Source: Asterionellopsis glacialis (Eukaryota; Bacillariophyta; Plagiogrammaphyceae; Rhaphoneidales; Asterionellopsidaceae). From it: a stretch of DNA of 13,329 bases. The position numbers and the translations under genes were made by a program. Below the pieces are notes generated by a model. The model saw nothing but the letters and a program-made list of their open reading frames with translations, did not search any database and had not been told where the DNA came from. The stretch covers positions 1-13,329 of the forward strand of contig WKLE02000188.1 in NCBI GenBank assembly GCA_014885115.2, read 5' to 3'. Shown in pieces: positions 7,050 to 13,329 of this stretch (positions within the stretch are counted from its first letter, which is position 1; each line of letters opens with the position of its first letter).

Positions 7050-7451
7050 TCAATTTGGAGGTGTCTTTGACAGTGTCAATGATTCACAGCGAATTTTTTG
7101 ATTAATGCATCCTTTTCGGACTGTGTCTCTAAGGGTGTCAGCGTGTTTCTTGTTCTTTGATGACAGTTTCCTCGGGGGTGTGTTTTTTAAGTCTGTTGTC
7201 AAGCTTCTAAAAATGTTGTTAACTTCAACGTCTGCGTGAAGCCCTCCATGATCGGTGTCGATGCCCTGTTTGAAGGGAAGAATTCCTGCATTGATTGCAT
7301 TTTGGGCTGCTCTGGGACATCCGCAAATGTGATCTGTTTGGTGAGAGCCTTGCATGCATGTCTTGGGGCATCCTTCACCGTGAAGAAGATGATGGAGATT
7401 AGTCATCTGCAATTGATCCATTGTTCTACTCTTTCCTAAGATAAGAATTGT
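7050..7451 (-). CDS. Endonuclease C-terminal remnant and start of linker (copy A)
   Basis: The open frame begins at the element junction (TAA at 7452) and reads through an ATG at 7421 to a TGA at 7050. It matches the last third of an APE-type endonuclease. The diagnostic part is GILPFKQGIDTDHGGLHAD, equivalent to the SDHRG-containing segment of the plus-strand endonuclease (AGYKPFHHRVASDHRGMFID). The catalytic TDH is kept, while the following Arg of the usual SDHRG is Gly. The N-x-x-G-I, Glu and GDFNE blocks are missing because upstream sequence is absent. The second half, with many Lys, Arg, Asn and Ser, begins the linker towards RT. It cannot work as a nuclease. Confidence 0.65.
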   Translation of the reverse strand, partial: TILILGKSRTMDQLQMTNLHHLLHGEGCPKTCMQGSHQTDHICGCPRAAQNAINAGILPFKQGIDTDHGGLHADVEVNNIFRSLTTDLKNTPPRKLSSKNKKHADTLRDTVRKGCINQKIRCESLTLSKTPPN

Positions 7452-7532
7452 TTATCTGGTAAAGAGCCTGCAGGACTAAACACACGTCCGCACCTCTGTG
7501 GTGCTTTCCCTCGTGCATTGGATGCTTTCACC
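7439..7532. other. Head-to-head junction of the two retroelements / 5' leader of the plus-strand element
   Basis: The minus-strand frame starts at 7451 (TAA at 7452-7454 on that strand) and the plus-strand ORF1 has its first ATG at 7533, leaving about 80 bp. The ORF1 frame is open upstream from 7440. The base bias flips here, from GT-rich on the plus strand to AC-rich. A small inverted repeat AGATAA/TTATCT (7439-7444 and 7452-7457) spans the changeover. No TATA box or clear duplicated target site is visible. The true 5' end of the plus element lies somewhere in this interval. Confidence 0.45.
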
Positions 7533-9563
7533 ATGCCAACCAACACTTTGCCACCGATGCAGCCTCCCGATTCGGACGACGATGACGGCAACTCTACCGA
7601 TGCGCCAAAGTCTAACAACCAAACTTCCATCCAGGACTTCTTCACTTTGGGTGACCACCAAGAATCCAACGAGTTCACTACGGTTCAAGGAAAACGCAAA
7701 AAGAACGGCCCAAAATACTCTGATTTAGGAAAAGAAAAGTCCACGCGCTGCAAGTGCAGGTTACAGGTGCAAATGTCAGTTCCTCAGGACGCAAACGGTG
7801 CAGTTCAAGTTATTGCTCTTCAGCGCAAATTCGTTGACCAAATCTGCTTATCCGACAACTCTATTTTGATTTGCAAGTGGCAAGACACCGATGATACGAA
7901 TCCCCTCACCAAACCATCTCAGTCACCGACTGGAAAAGAACAGATCGAAAAATGGATTTCTGGCACCAACGCTTTTCATGGTCAAAACAAATCCAAAATT
8001 CTCAAATTCTTCCTCCTCATTGAAACGTCCAAGACATTCTCCTTATTTAGGAAATCCATGCGCCCATGGCTTGATCAACACAACCATCGCATGTGGATCA
8101 CTAAATTGTCAACAACGAACAACCGAACTTCAGCGTGGCTCAAATTTGCTCATCCGGAATGGAGCCGTTATGAAACACTAAAAACCAACTTGTCGAATGT
8201 TGTTATTCAAAATAGCCAATGCGACGATTGCGAAATCGACCTTCGTCCTCGCAAGACTCGAGTCGGCCGTGGCCCTAACGCAGTTTTCGTGTGCGCAATT
8301 GCAATCTCCTGTAGCGTCAAAAACATCGAAAAACACATGGAAGCCCTCATCGTCGGTTGCTCTAGTGGGCAATTGCCATCATCCCTGAAGCACACAGAAA
8401 TTATTCCTTTTCAAGGCATCACGAAGCTCGTTTCCAACGAATCCGTAATTGCTCATGCTACCGAACATAACCAAGTCATTCCAAGACTGCAGAAACGCTC
8501 TGTCTTTGGCTATCACGACATTTTCAGCAAACAACCAACTTCTGGAAAATACGACGGCAACGCTTCCGAAATGTCCATCCATGAATGCCTCATCAAGACA
8601 GTCTCCAAAGAGACGAGTGGACCACTGTTCCATTCCATTGAAAGTCGCGGAACAAGCGGTTTTCTGTTCATTTGTTTTGACTCTTATGAATCCGAGGCCA
8701 TGGAAGTTATTGACAACCTTAAAACCCATTTGCAAGATGTCTTCATGCCAGATATAGTTAAGAAATTCCACAGTAAAATCAACACAAACCCATGTTCCTT
8801 TCTCCAGTGCCCAGATGATCAATCCGAAGTCTCGCAGCTCAGCACCGCCGAAACCTATCATACAAAGATTCAGCCAGGGACCTCAACCATTGTAATTCCG
8901 CCAATTAAAGCCAGCGGCCCTCAACCGTCCACCAACAGCGTTGCATCGAACACGCCATCAACTAAGCACTCTTACATTCATCTTAATTATGGCGATGAAG
9001 TGTCGTCCTCAGGCTCGAAATCCGCAAACCAGTTGAATTGGGCTTCAGCAGCTAATCCACAAAACAACAACCAAAGTAATCAAAACACATCCAACCCAAC
9101 CAATGCAAATTCCGACGAAATGACAATTGCCACTATGAAGTCAGAGCTCCAAACGTCACTTGAAGATTCTCGGAGAGACATCGAAAAGAAATTAGCCTCC
9201 ATGCAAGAACAGAATGCACAAGCTAACGCAGCCATCTCTCAACTCCACCAACAACATAAAGAAGCCCAAGAAGCCCGTGCCAAAGAATTAGCAGAACACA
9301 AAGATAACTTCCGAAGTGATCTCCTGTCGGAAGCAGCCCAGTGTGTCCAAATTTCTGTCAAACAACAGTTTAACGCGCATCTTCAATCTGAATCCCCAGT
9401 CCATTCGCCCGTTCGGAAGCTCCCTAAAAATGACGACGGCGATTTTTCAGCAACCGAGTCCATCGCGGATGCCCCTGCTGATGCTTCTGCATCTTCAACC
9501 AACTCATGTCAGTCTCTGGCCATGTTAGGGACATCCCGATCCAGAATGGAACTGAGTGAATGA
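7533..9563 (+). CDS. ORF1 protein (nucleic-acid-binding/gag-like), with PIP box and coiled coil
   Basis: The frame is open from 7440, and the first ATG is at 7533 (a TTG at 7518 precedes it), giving 676 residues. It is intact and uninterrupted. The N-terminus is disordered and acidic (DSDDDDG). It is followed by QTSIQDFF (residues 30-37 from the ATG), a textbook PCNA-interacting PIP box, and then a basic KRKK cluster. Residues roughly 65-430 look globular, with no motif I recognise. A Ser/Asn/Gln-rich linker follows. A heptad-like coiled coil spans about 530-612 (MKSELQTSLEDSRRDIEKKL onward). No CCHC zinc knuckle was seen. By position it is the LINE ORF1, expected to bind RNA and multimerise. 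The coil sits near the C-terminus, unlike mammalian L1. It ends in tandem TGA TGA overlapping the ORF2 start. Confidence 0.75.
   Translation: MPTNTLPPMQPPDSDDDDGNSTDAPKSNNQTSIQDFFTLGDHQESNEFTTVQGKRKKNGPKYSDLGKEKSTRCKCRLQVQMSVPQDANGAVQVIALQRKFVDQICLSDNSILICKWQDTDDTNPLTKPSQSPTGKEQIEKWISGTNAFHGQNKSKILKFFLLIETSKTFSLFRKSMRPWLDQHNHRMWITKLSTTNNRTSAWLKFAHPEWSRYETLKTNLSNVVIQNSQCDDCEIDLRPRKTRVGRGPNAVFVCAIAISCSVKNIEKHMEALIVGCSSGQLPSSLKHTEIIPFQGITKLVSNESVIAHATEHNQVIPRLQKRSVFGYHDIFSKQPTSGKYDGNASEMSIHECLIKTVSKETSGPLFHSIESRGTSGFLFICFDSYESEAMEVIDNLKTHLQDVFMPDIVKKFHSKINTNPCSFLQCPDDQSEVSQLSTAETYHTKIQPGTSTIVIPPIKASGPQPSTNSVASNTPSTKHSYIHLNYGDEVSSSGSKSANQLNWASAANPQNNNQSNQNTSNPTNANSDEMTIATMKSELQTSLEDSRRDIEKKLASMQEQNAQANAAISQLHQQHKEAQEARAKELAEHKDNFRSDLLSEAAQCVQISVKQQFNAHLQSESPVHSPVRKLPKNDDGDFSATESIADAPADASASSTNSCQSLAMLGTSRSRMELSE
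9560..9563 (+). promoter_or_regulatory. ATGA stop-start overlap between ORF1 and ORF2
   Basis: The ORF2 ATG (9560-9562) overlaps the ORF1 TGA (9561-9563). The next ORF1 codon is also TGA (9564-9566), and the next ORF2 codon is also ATG. Such overlaps in bicistronic non-LTR elements are associated with termination-coupled reinitiation of ORF2. The geometry is seen directly; the mechanism here is inferred. Confidence 0.55.
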
Positions 9564-10993
9564 TGAGCATACGACAATGTTTCATCGCACATTCAAATCT
9601 AACACAAAATCATCCACATCTCATTCCATCACAAGTCCCTCGCATGAACAACAGCTCACACAACACCATACAAACCACCCTTGCCCAACACAATTCTGAT
9701 TCACCACCATCACCACAAAACGCCCAATTTCAACACATCGGCGACGTTTTACCCAAAACCAAACCGGACAACGTTCTCCGCATGTGCATCCAAAACGTCA
9801 ATGGCATTCAATTAGATGCTTCCGGCGGAGATTTGAATTGCATAGCAACTGAGATGCACCAAATCCAAGCCGACATCATAGCGTTAATTGAAACCAACGT
9901 CGACAACACAAAACACCAAGTTACAGATGTTATCCAACGAACTTTGAGGAAACATAATCAGCATTTTAAACACCGCCTGTCAGGCACAAGCATCCCGACG
10001 GCCACGCAACATGAACCTGGAGGGCTTCTCAGCTGGACTCAAGGCAACTCAACTGGTCGCGTCAAAGCATGCACCAGTGATCCTTTAGGCCGGTGGATCC
10101 ATTGGCATTTGAATGGCAAAACAAAAGACATTCATCTGATCTTCGTGTGTCAAGTTTGCAACGTCCCGGCCACCACCACTAACTTAAATACAATGACCGC
10201 TTTCTCCCAACAAAGCTCTGTGCTACGACAACAACAACGCTCCCAAAGCGACAATCCCAGACATCACTTCCTTCTTGACTCACATGAGCTAATTTCCAAA
10301 GTCATCTCCAATAAAAAACACAAACTTTTATTAGCAGGGGATTTTAATGAAGAATTTGGAGTCGACCTCAAAGGGATCACCAAATTAGCAAACACTTTCC
10401 ACCTGCACGATCTGTTTTTTATTAAGACCAGCCTAAGCGCGTTTAACACATGCTCACGGGGAAAACGTCGTGTCGATCACACGTCATGCACCAAAGACAT
10501 CTTAAACACGACAACAGCAGCGGGGTACAAACCATTTCATCATCGAGTTGCATCCGATCACCGCGGAATGTTTATCGATATCAACACGCGAGCATTGTTT
10601 GGCAATATAACCTCACCACTCGCCCCAGCTCCATCACGAGGGCTCCAGAGCAATGATCGCACTTCCAACAGACTGCATGCAGAAGCAATGCACTCCCACT
10701 TGAACTCAAACAACATTGCTAAGATGTTAGAACAACTAGAATCTTCCCCTCCAAATTTGATCCAACTCAGTGAAAAGATCAACGCATCAGTGGTGCAAGC
10801 GGCATTAAGCGCCGAGCACAAGTCCACGAAACCAACACGACCACCTCAGACCCATGAACTTCGCCAATCTCGACTCCAACACAACGTGACAAGAAAGTTA
10901 CCATGCTTCTATAGAAACCACCCATACGACGAGTCCAGCATGCAGAACATGATAACATCTGATCCACACTTAGCCAACGTGACAAACAAATGA
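9560..10993 (+). CDS. ORF2 N-terminal part: APE-type endonuclease domain (copy B)
   Basis: This 477-residue open segment holds a complete endonuclease/exonuclease/phosphatase fold. It has RMCIQNVNGI (about residue 74) with the metal-site Asn, DIIALIET with the catalytic Glu, EPGGLLSW, a VCQVCN strand, LLLAGDFNEEFG (about 257-268) with the Asp/Asn pair, KRRVDHT, and ASDHRGMFID (about 331-340) with the terminal Asp-His. All expected active-site residues are present. The enzyme would nick target DNA to prime reverse transcription. About 70 low-complexity N-terminal residues precede it. The start is the ATG overlapping the ORF1 stop. The segment ends at TGA 10991 inside the linker, and the frame continues past a second TGA at 11012, so a truncated, endonuclease-only product is what this copy could make. 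Confidence 0.85.
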   Translation: MMSIRQCFIAHSNLTQNHPHLIPSQVPRMNNSSHNTIQTTLAQHNSDSPPSPQNAQFQHIGDVLPKTKPDNVLRMCIQNVNGIQLDASGGDLNCIATEMHQIQADIIALIETNVDNTKHQVTDVIQRTLRKHNQHFKHRLSGTSIPTATQHEPGGLLSWTQGNSTGRVKACTSDPLGRWIHWHLNGKTKDIHLIFVCQVCNVPATTTNLNTMTAFSQQSSVLRQQQRSQSDNPRHHFLLDSHELISKVISNKKHKLLLAGDFNEEFGVDLKGITKLANTFHLHDLFFIKTSLSAFNTCSRGKRRVDHTSCTKDILNTTTAAGYKPFHHRVASDHRGMFIDINTRALFGNITSPLAPAPSRGLQSNDRTSNRLHAEAMHSHLNSNNIAKMLEQLESSPPNLIQLSEKINASVVQAALSAEHKSTKPTRPPQTHELRQSRLQHNVTRKLPCFYRNHPYDESSMQNMITSDPHLANVTNK

Positions 10994-11014
10994 GATTGCG
11001 TTGAGATCCTTTGA

Positions 11015-11725
11015 ACTGTCCGAAGCACTGTCAGGACTCTCGCTAAAACAGAGGCCACACAATTCGCTCGCCAACTCGAACAAGAACTTTTAGATGCTGA
11101 ATTGGCCAACGACACTCAACTAGCTAATGCACTGAAAAATCTCAGGAAATGTCAGGAGCAACAACGCATGTTCAAAAAACTCCGCAACTGCAGGTCGACT
11201 AACAGTGCACAAACACTCACATCCATCAGGGTCCCCAAAGACCCTACGTGCGATCCCAAATCATGTGATGCATGGGTCGAAGTCACTGAACCAACCCAGA
11301 TTAACAAATGCATATTAAAACGAAACCAAAGTCATTTCGGTCAAGCTTTTGGCACACCGTTCACAGCAGCTCCTCTGTCCAACCACATTCCATTCACAGG
11401 AACCGGCAAACATTCCGATTTGATTCTGGATGGCACATGCGACGACTCACAATTATCTGACATCACTTCCCTTTTTATCCAATCCTTGAAACAACGCCTG
11501 CATCATAATCCTGAAGCTCCACAAACAAGCATGGAAGACTGCAAGTCAAAAATTTGGTCGTGGAAGGAAGCCACATCGACATCTCCCTCAGGCATGCATT
11601 TAGGCCACTGCCATGCCCTGATTAAACAGCATGACATTCCATCTTCAAAATCCGAAGAGCATGCTGAATTAGAGGTCAAACGCGACTTCCTCCTTCGGAC
11701 GCGGCTTCAGTCAATTTTGCTTTAA
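11015..11725 (+). CDS. ORF2 linker and pre-RT region (copy B), displaced from RT by a frameshift
   Basis: This is in the same frame as the endonuclease, after TGA at 10991 and 11012; the first internal ATG in the track of this frame is not a true start. It begins TVRSTVRTLAKTEATQF and is rich in Gln, Glu, Lys and Leu, suggesting a coiled coil. It then has ILKRNQSHFGQAFGTPFT, FTGTG and WKEATSTSPSGMHLG, which align with the corresponding blocks of copy A. From about 11700 the homology moves to another frame (ASVNFALKQGHSF), so the remaining codons to the TAA at 11723 are out of register. A loss of one base (or gain of two) around 11695-11705 explains the switch. Confidence 0.65.
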   Translation, partial: TVRSTVRTLAKTEATQFARQLEQELLDAELANDTQLANALKNLRKCQEQQRMFKKLRNCRSTNSAQTLTSIRVPKDPTCDPKSCDAWVEVTEPTQINKCILKRNQSHFGQAFGTPFTAAPLSNHIPFTGTGKHSDLILDGTCDDSQLSDITSLFIQSLKQRLHHNPEAPQTSMEDCKSKIWSWKEATSTSPSGMHLGHCHALIKQHDIPSSKSEEHAELEVKRDFLLRTRLQSILL

Positions 11726-12516
11726 AACAAGGACACTCCTTTAAACGATGGCAACAAATTGTTAACGCAATGATCTTGAAGAAGCCAGGTGATGCCAGAA
11801 TCCACCGCCTCAGAGCCATTCATATCTATGAAGCCGACTGTAATTTAATCCTAAGCATGAGTTGGCGCAATGCGATTCATACCACAGAAGATAATGACAT
11901 CATTAATCAAGGCCAATTTGGTGGTCATCCAGGACGTGCAGCCCATGACCCTGTGTCTATTGAAGAACAAATCCAGGAATGTTCCCGTTTAACAAGATGT
12001 TCGTCTATTAAATTCGCGAACGACGCCACAGCATGCTACGATAGAATTTTGCCTTTGCTCGCGTCCATTGCCAGCAGATCCTTTGGCACTCATACCTCAG
12101 TTTGCTGCGTCATGGCGCAGACCCTCCGAGAAGCACGATATGAACTCAAGACAAGCCTAGGCCTTTCCGACAAATGCTATAAACATTGCCACTTATTCCC
12201 AATCTATGGCTCCGGACAAGGTAGCGGCAACTCTCCAGTTGTTTGGGTCTTCTTAAGCAGTGTCCTATTCGATTGCCATGATGTCAAAGCAAATGGCGCC
12301 AGATTTGTCTCCATCGCAGGTGACCGCCACATGCATCTCAGCATTGCAGGTTTTGTCAATGACAGCACGTGCTATTGCAACACCAGATCCCCCGACGAAG
12401 ACATCCACCAACTGATCCAAAAAATGCAACACGACGCTCAACTGTGGAACAATTTGTTGTGGCAATCCGGAGGCGACTTAGAATTGTCTGTGCCTCTGCC
12501 ACGTTTCAGATTTTAG
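11668..12516 (+). CDS. Reverse transcriptase core (copy B), motif C mutated
   Basis: The frame is open from 11668, but homology to copy A begins near 11700; the ATG at 11770 is internal. Blocks in order, numbered from that Met: HRLRAIHIYEADCN (12-25), GQFGGHPG (48-55), motif A NDATACYDRI (84-93), motif B' GSGQGSGNSPVVW (147-159) and motif C GFVNDST (194-200). The first of the two motif C aspartates is Asn197 (AAT, 12358-12360), which should abolish polymerisation. Thumb block WQSGGDLEL follows. After about 12485 the homology shifts into the next frame, so the last codons to the TAG at 12514 are out of register. Best regarded as an RT pseudogene. Confidence 0.8.
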   Translation: MRGQTRLPPSDAASVNFALKQGHSFKRWQQIVNAMILKKPGDARIHRLRAIHIYEADCNLILSMSWRNAIHTTEDNDIINQGQFGGHPGRAAHDPVSIEEQIQECSRLTRCSSIKFANDATACYDRILPLLASIASRSFGTHTSVCCVMAQTLREARYELKTSLGLSDKCYKHCHLFPIYGSGQGSGNSPVVWVFLSSVLFDCHDVKANGARFVSIAGDRHMHLSIAGFVNDSTCYCNTRSPDEDIHQLIQKMQHDAQLWNNLLWQSGGDLELSVPLPRFRF

Positions 12517-13329
12517 ATTCACTTCCCGAGGAGAGCCTGTCTTACACAATCACATTCCCATGAAAATTTCTGTTCCGTCAAACACTGAAGATTGTAATTT
12601 AGTGATCCGCCGTTTGTCGCCATTTGCTGATCATCAAACCCTCGGCTGCTTTAAATCGCCCAGCGGGAACCAAACGCAACAGTTATTAACTCTTCGAGAA
12701 AAAAGCAACAAACATCTCAAAATTATTCCATCTCATCCATTTTATCGTCGGGAGGCTTGGACCTATTAATTGGCAATTTTTTTACCAAGTGTCGGATGCT
12801 GCTTACCAGTGAGCCATTTCACTGAACAAGAATTGGTAAAAATCCAACAAAAACCCACCCGAGCATTACTTGCTAAGGCCGGATTCAATCGCAACACTAA
12901 GAAGGAAATAGTTTTTGGTCCGAAATCATTGGGTGGCCTCGCGTGGCAACCACTGCACGACATTCAAGGCATCGGTTAAGTCCTCCTCTGTGTCAAGCAC
13001 TGGAGATCGAACACATTTGTTTCTCAACTGCTTCACATTAATTTCACGTGGACGATGGCCCAGATTGGCACTAGCTTCTCTCCTTTGCAACACACATCCG
13101 TCAAGCTACCTCATTTGGAAGCAAAATGGTTTTCATCCTTACGAACGTATTTAAACACCTTTGGAGGCACCATCTCACTTCTCGCAGCCCCAGTTAACAC
13201 CCTACAACGTGTTAATGATCGCTGCATTATGGACGTTGTTCTTTTGGCAGACAATTTTAAAAAACATGAAATTAGACAGATCAATTATTGCAGATTGTGT
13301 CTTCAAGTCGTCACAATTTCCAATGTCAC
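12485..13329 (+). pseudogene. ORF2 thumb and downstream connection (copy B), two in-frame TAA, runs off the right edge
   Basis: This is one frame, back in register with the endonuclease, from about 12485 to the window end. It is broken by TAA at 12767 and 12977. The first part reads CLCHVSDFRF onward to LGCFKSPSGNQ, the thumb block equivalent to SLGAWVQLHG in copy A. Next comes RREAWTY, a stop, then LAIFLPSVGCCLPVSHFTEQEL. Then FNRNTKKEIVFGPKSLGG and HDIQGIG, a stop, then VLLCVKHWRSN. The last 350 bases are fully open and include LPHLEAKWFSSLRTYL and VNDRCIMDVVL. I recall Gln at the second stop in relatives, so CAA to TAA is likely there. RNase H should follow outside the window. Confidence 0.7.

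Larger units (their letters stand above)
2340..7451 (-). mobile_element. 5'-truncated non-LTR (LINE-type) retrotransposon, copy A
   Basis: Read on the minus strand, one frame (codons in register with 7449-7451 through 2340-2342) runs 1704 codons to a TAG with no frameshift. In order it holds the C-terminal part of an APE-type endonuclease, a coiled-coil linker, RT, an RT-to-RNase H connection, RNase H, a CCHC zinc knuckle and a C-terminal tail. It is interrupted by TGA at 7050, 6087, 4359, 3807 and 2511. The N-terminal endonuclease and ORF1 are absent, so the element is 5' truncated or was split at about 7451 by the head-to-head plus-strand element. Domain order (EN-RT-RNase H-CCHC) fits the I-like/diatom group of LINEs. 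The 3' UTR presumably extends below 2340, but its end is not identifiable. Confidence 0.85.
2340..7451 (-). pseudogene. ORF2 polyprotein pseudogene of copy A (EN remnant-RT-RNase H-CCHC), five in-frame TGA
   Basis: This entry covers the whole broken reading frame; its parts are listed separately. All domains lie in the same register, and each gap between open segments is exactly one TGA. No TAA, TAG or indel occurs before the final TAG at 2340-2342. At 6087 the TGA falls where the homologous RT of the plus-strand element has CGA (Arg, 11746-11748) within L-K-x-G-x-x-x-x-R-W, so that stop is best explained as CGA to TGA. Catalytic residues of RT and RNase H are retained, so the copy decayed recently or mainly by one mutation type. 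Confidence 0.75.
7440..13329 (+). mobile_element. Non-LTR (LINE-type) retrotransposon, copy B, runs off the right edge
   Basis: The plus-strand element has ORF1 (7533-9563), then ORF2 from 9560. ORF2 contains an intact APE-type endonuclease followed by a disrupted linker, RT and thumb. The RNase H and zinc-knuckle part seen in copy A must lie beyond 13329 if present. It shares the linker and RT signatures with copy A (TSTSPS..HLG, FTGTG, HRLR.IH..EAD, CYDRI, GxGQG), but the proteins differ too much to be the same subfamily. Lesions are confined to ORF2 after 10990: TGA 10991, TGA 11012, a frameshift near 11700, Asp to Asn at 12358, a frameshift near 12485, TAA 12767 and TAA 12977. Confidence 0.85.

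Noticed and set aside
2340..7451. UGA reassigned to tryptophan
   Set aside because: Trp is encoded by TGG throughout, the one TGA alignable to copy B faces a CGA Arg codon, and ORF1 of copy B ends in tandem TGA. Kept only as an alternative in the finding.
8379..8861. 160-codon open frame on the minus strand inside ORF1
   Set aside because: Antisense to the intact ORF1, with no recognisable motif; a shadow of a long open frame.
11715..11730. TTTAAAAC as a programmed -1 frameshift site
   Set aside because: The zero frame reads CTT TAA here, so the heptamer is out of register, and homology has already moved to the new frame before this point.
2340..13329. One LINE inverted by twin priming
   Set aside because: Both arms contain their own endonuclease C-terminus, linker and RT with divergent sequences, so they are two elements.

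Overview
The window looks like nuclear DNA of a eukaryotic microalga. A diatom or another stramenopile is the best guess. This rests on the two retroelements: their reverse transcriptase (RT) has a CYDRI motif A, a GxGQGxGxSP motif B', the linker signature TSTSPSGxHLG and a VKxHQDD-type RNase H, and I recall that combination mainly from diatom genomes. The host assignment is therefore an inference from transposon family. No rRNA, tRNA, CRISPR or bacterial operon signals were seen.

Layout. (1) Positions 1-1325, minus strand: a cysteine-rich protein that begins with the C-terminal half of a GNAT acetyltransferase fold and continues into PHD/RING-like zinc-binding clusters. It is followed in another frame by an acidic, lysine-rich disordered tail that ends in a nuclear-localisation-like KRK cluster and runs off the left edge. 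(2) 1326-2339: AT-rich non-coding DNA with a diverged ~138-bp direct repeat (period 175 bp), four CACGTG boxes and TGACTCA-type sites. (3) 2340-7451, minus strand: a 5'-truncated non-LTR (LINE-type) retrotransposon. It reads endonuclease (C-terminal remnant), coiled-coil linker, RT, RNase H, CCHC zinc knuckle and C-terminal tail in one unshifted frame of 1704 codons. The frame is broken only by five TGA codons and ends at a TAG. (4) About 7440-7532: the head-to-head junction. (5) 7533-13329, plus strand: a second, related but different non-LTR element. Its ORF1 is intact and carries a p21-like PCNA-binding (PIP) box and a C-terminal coiled coil. A 4-base ATGA overlap joins ORF1 to ORF2, which has a complete APE-type endonuclease. 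The RT half of ORF2 is ruined by two TGA codons, two opposite frameshifts, a motif C Asp-to-Asn change and two TAA codons, and continues past the right edge.

How the parts relate. In an active element, ORF1 would coat the RNA, the endonuclease would nick the target, RT would copy by target-primed reverse transcription and RNase H would remove the RNA. Neither copy here can do this alone. The minus copy lacks ORF1 and the N-terminal endonuclease; the plus copy lacks a working RT. The most notable signals are the TGA-only decay of the minus element, the PIP box in ORF1, and the concentration of all plus-element lesions downstream of an intact ORF1 and endonuclease.
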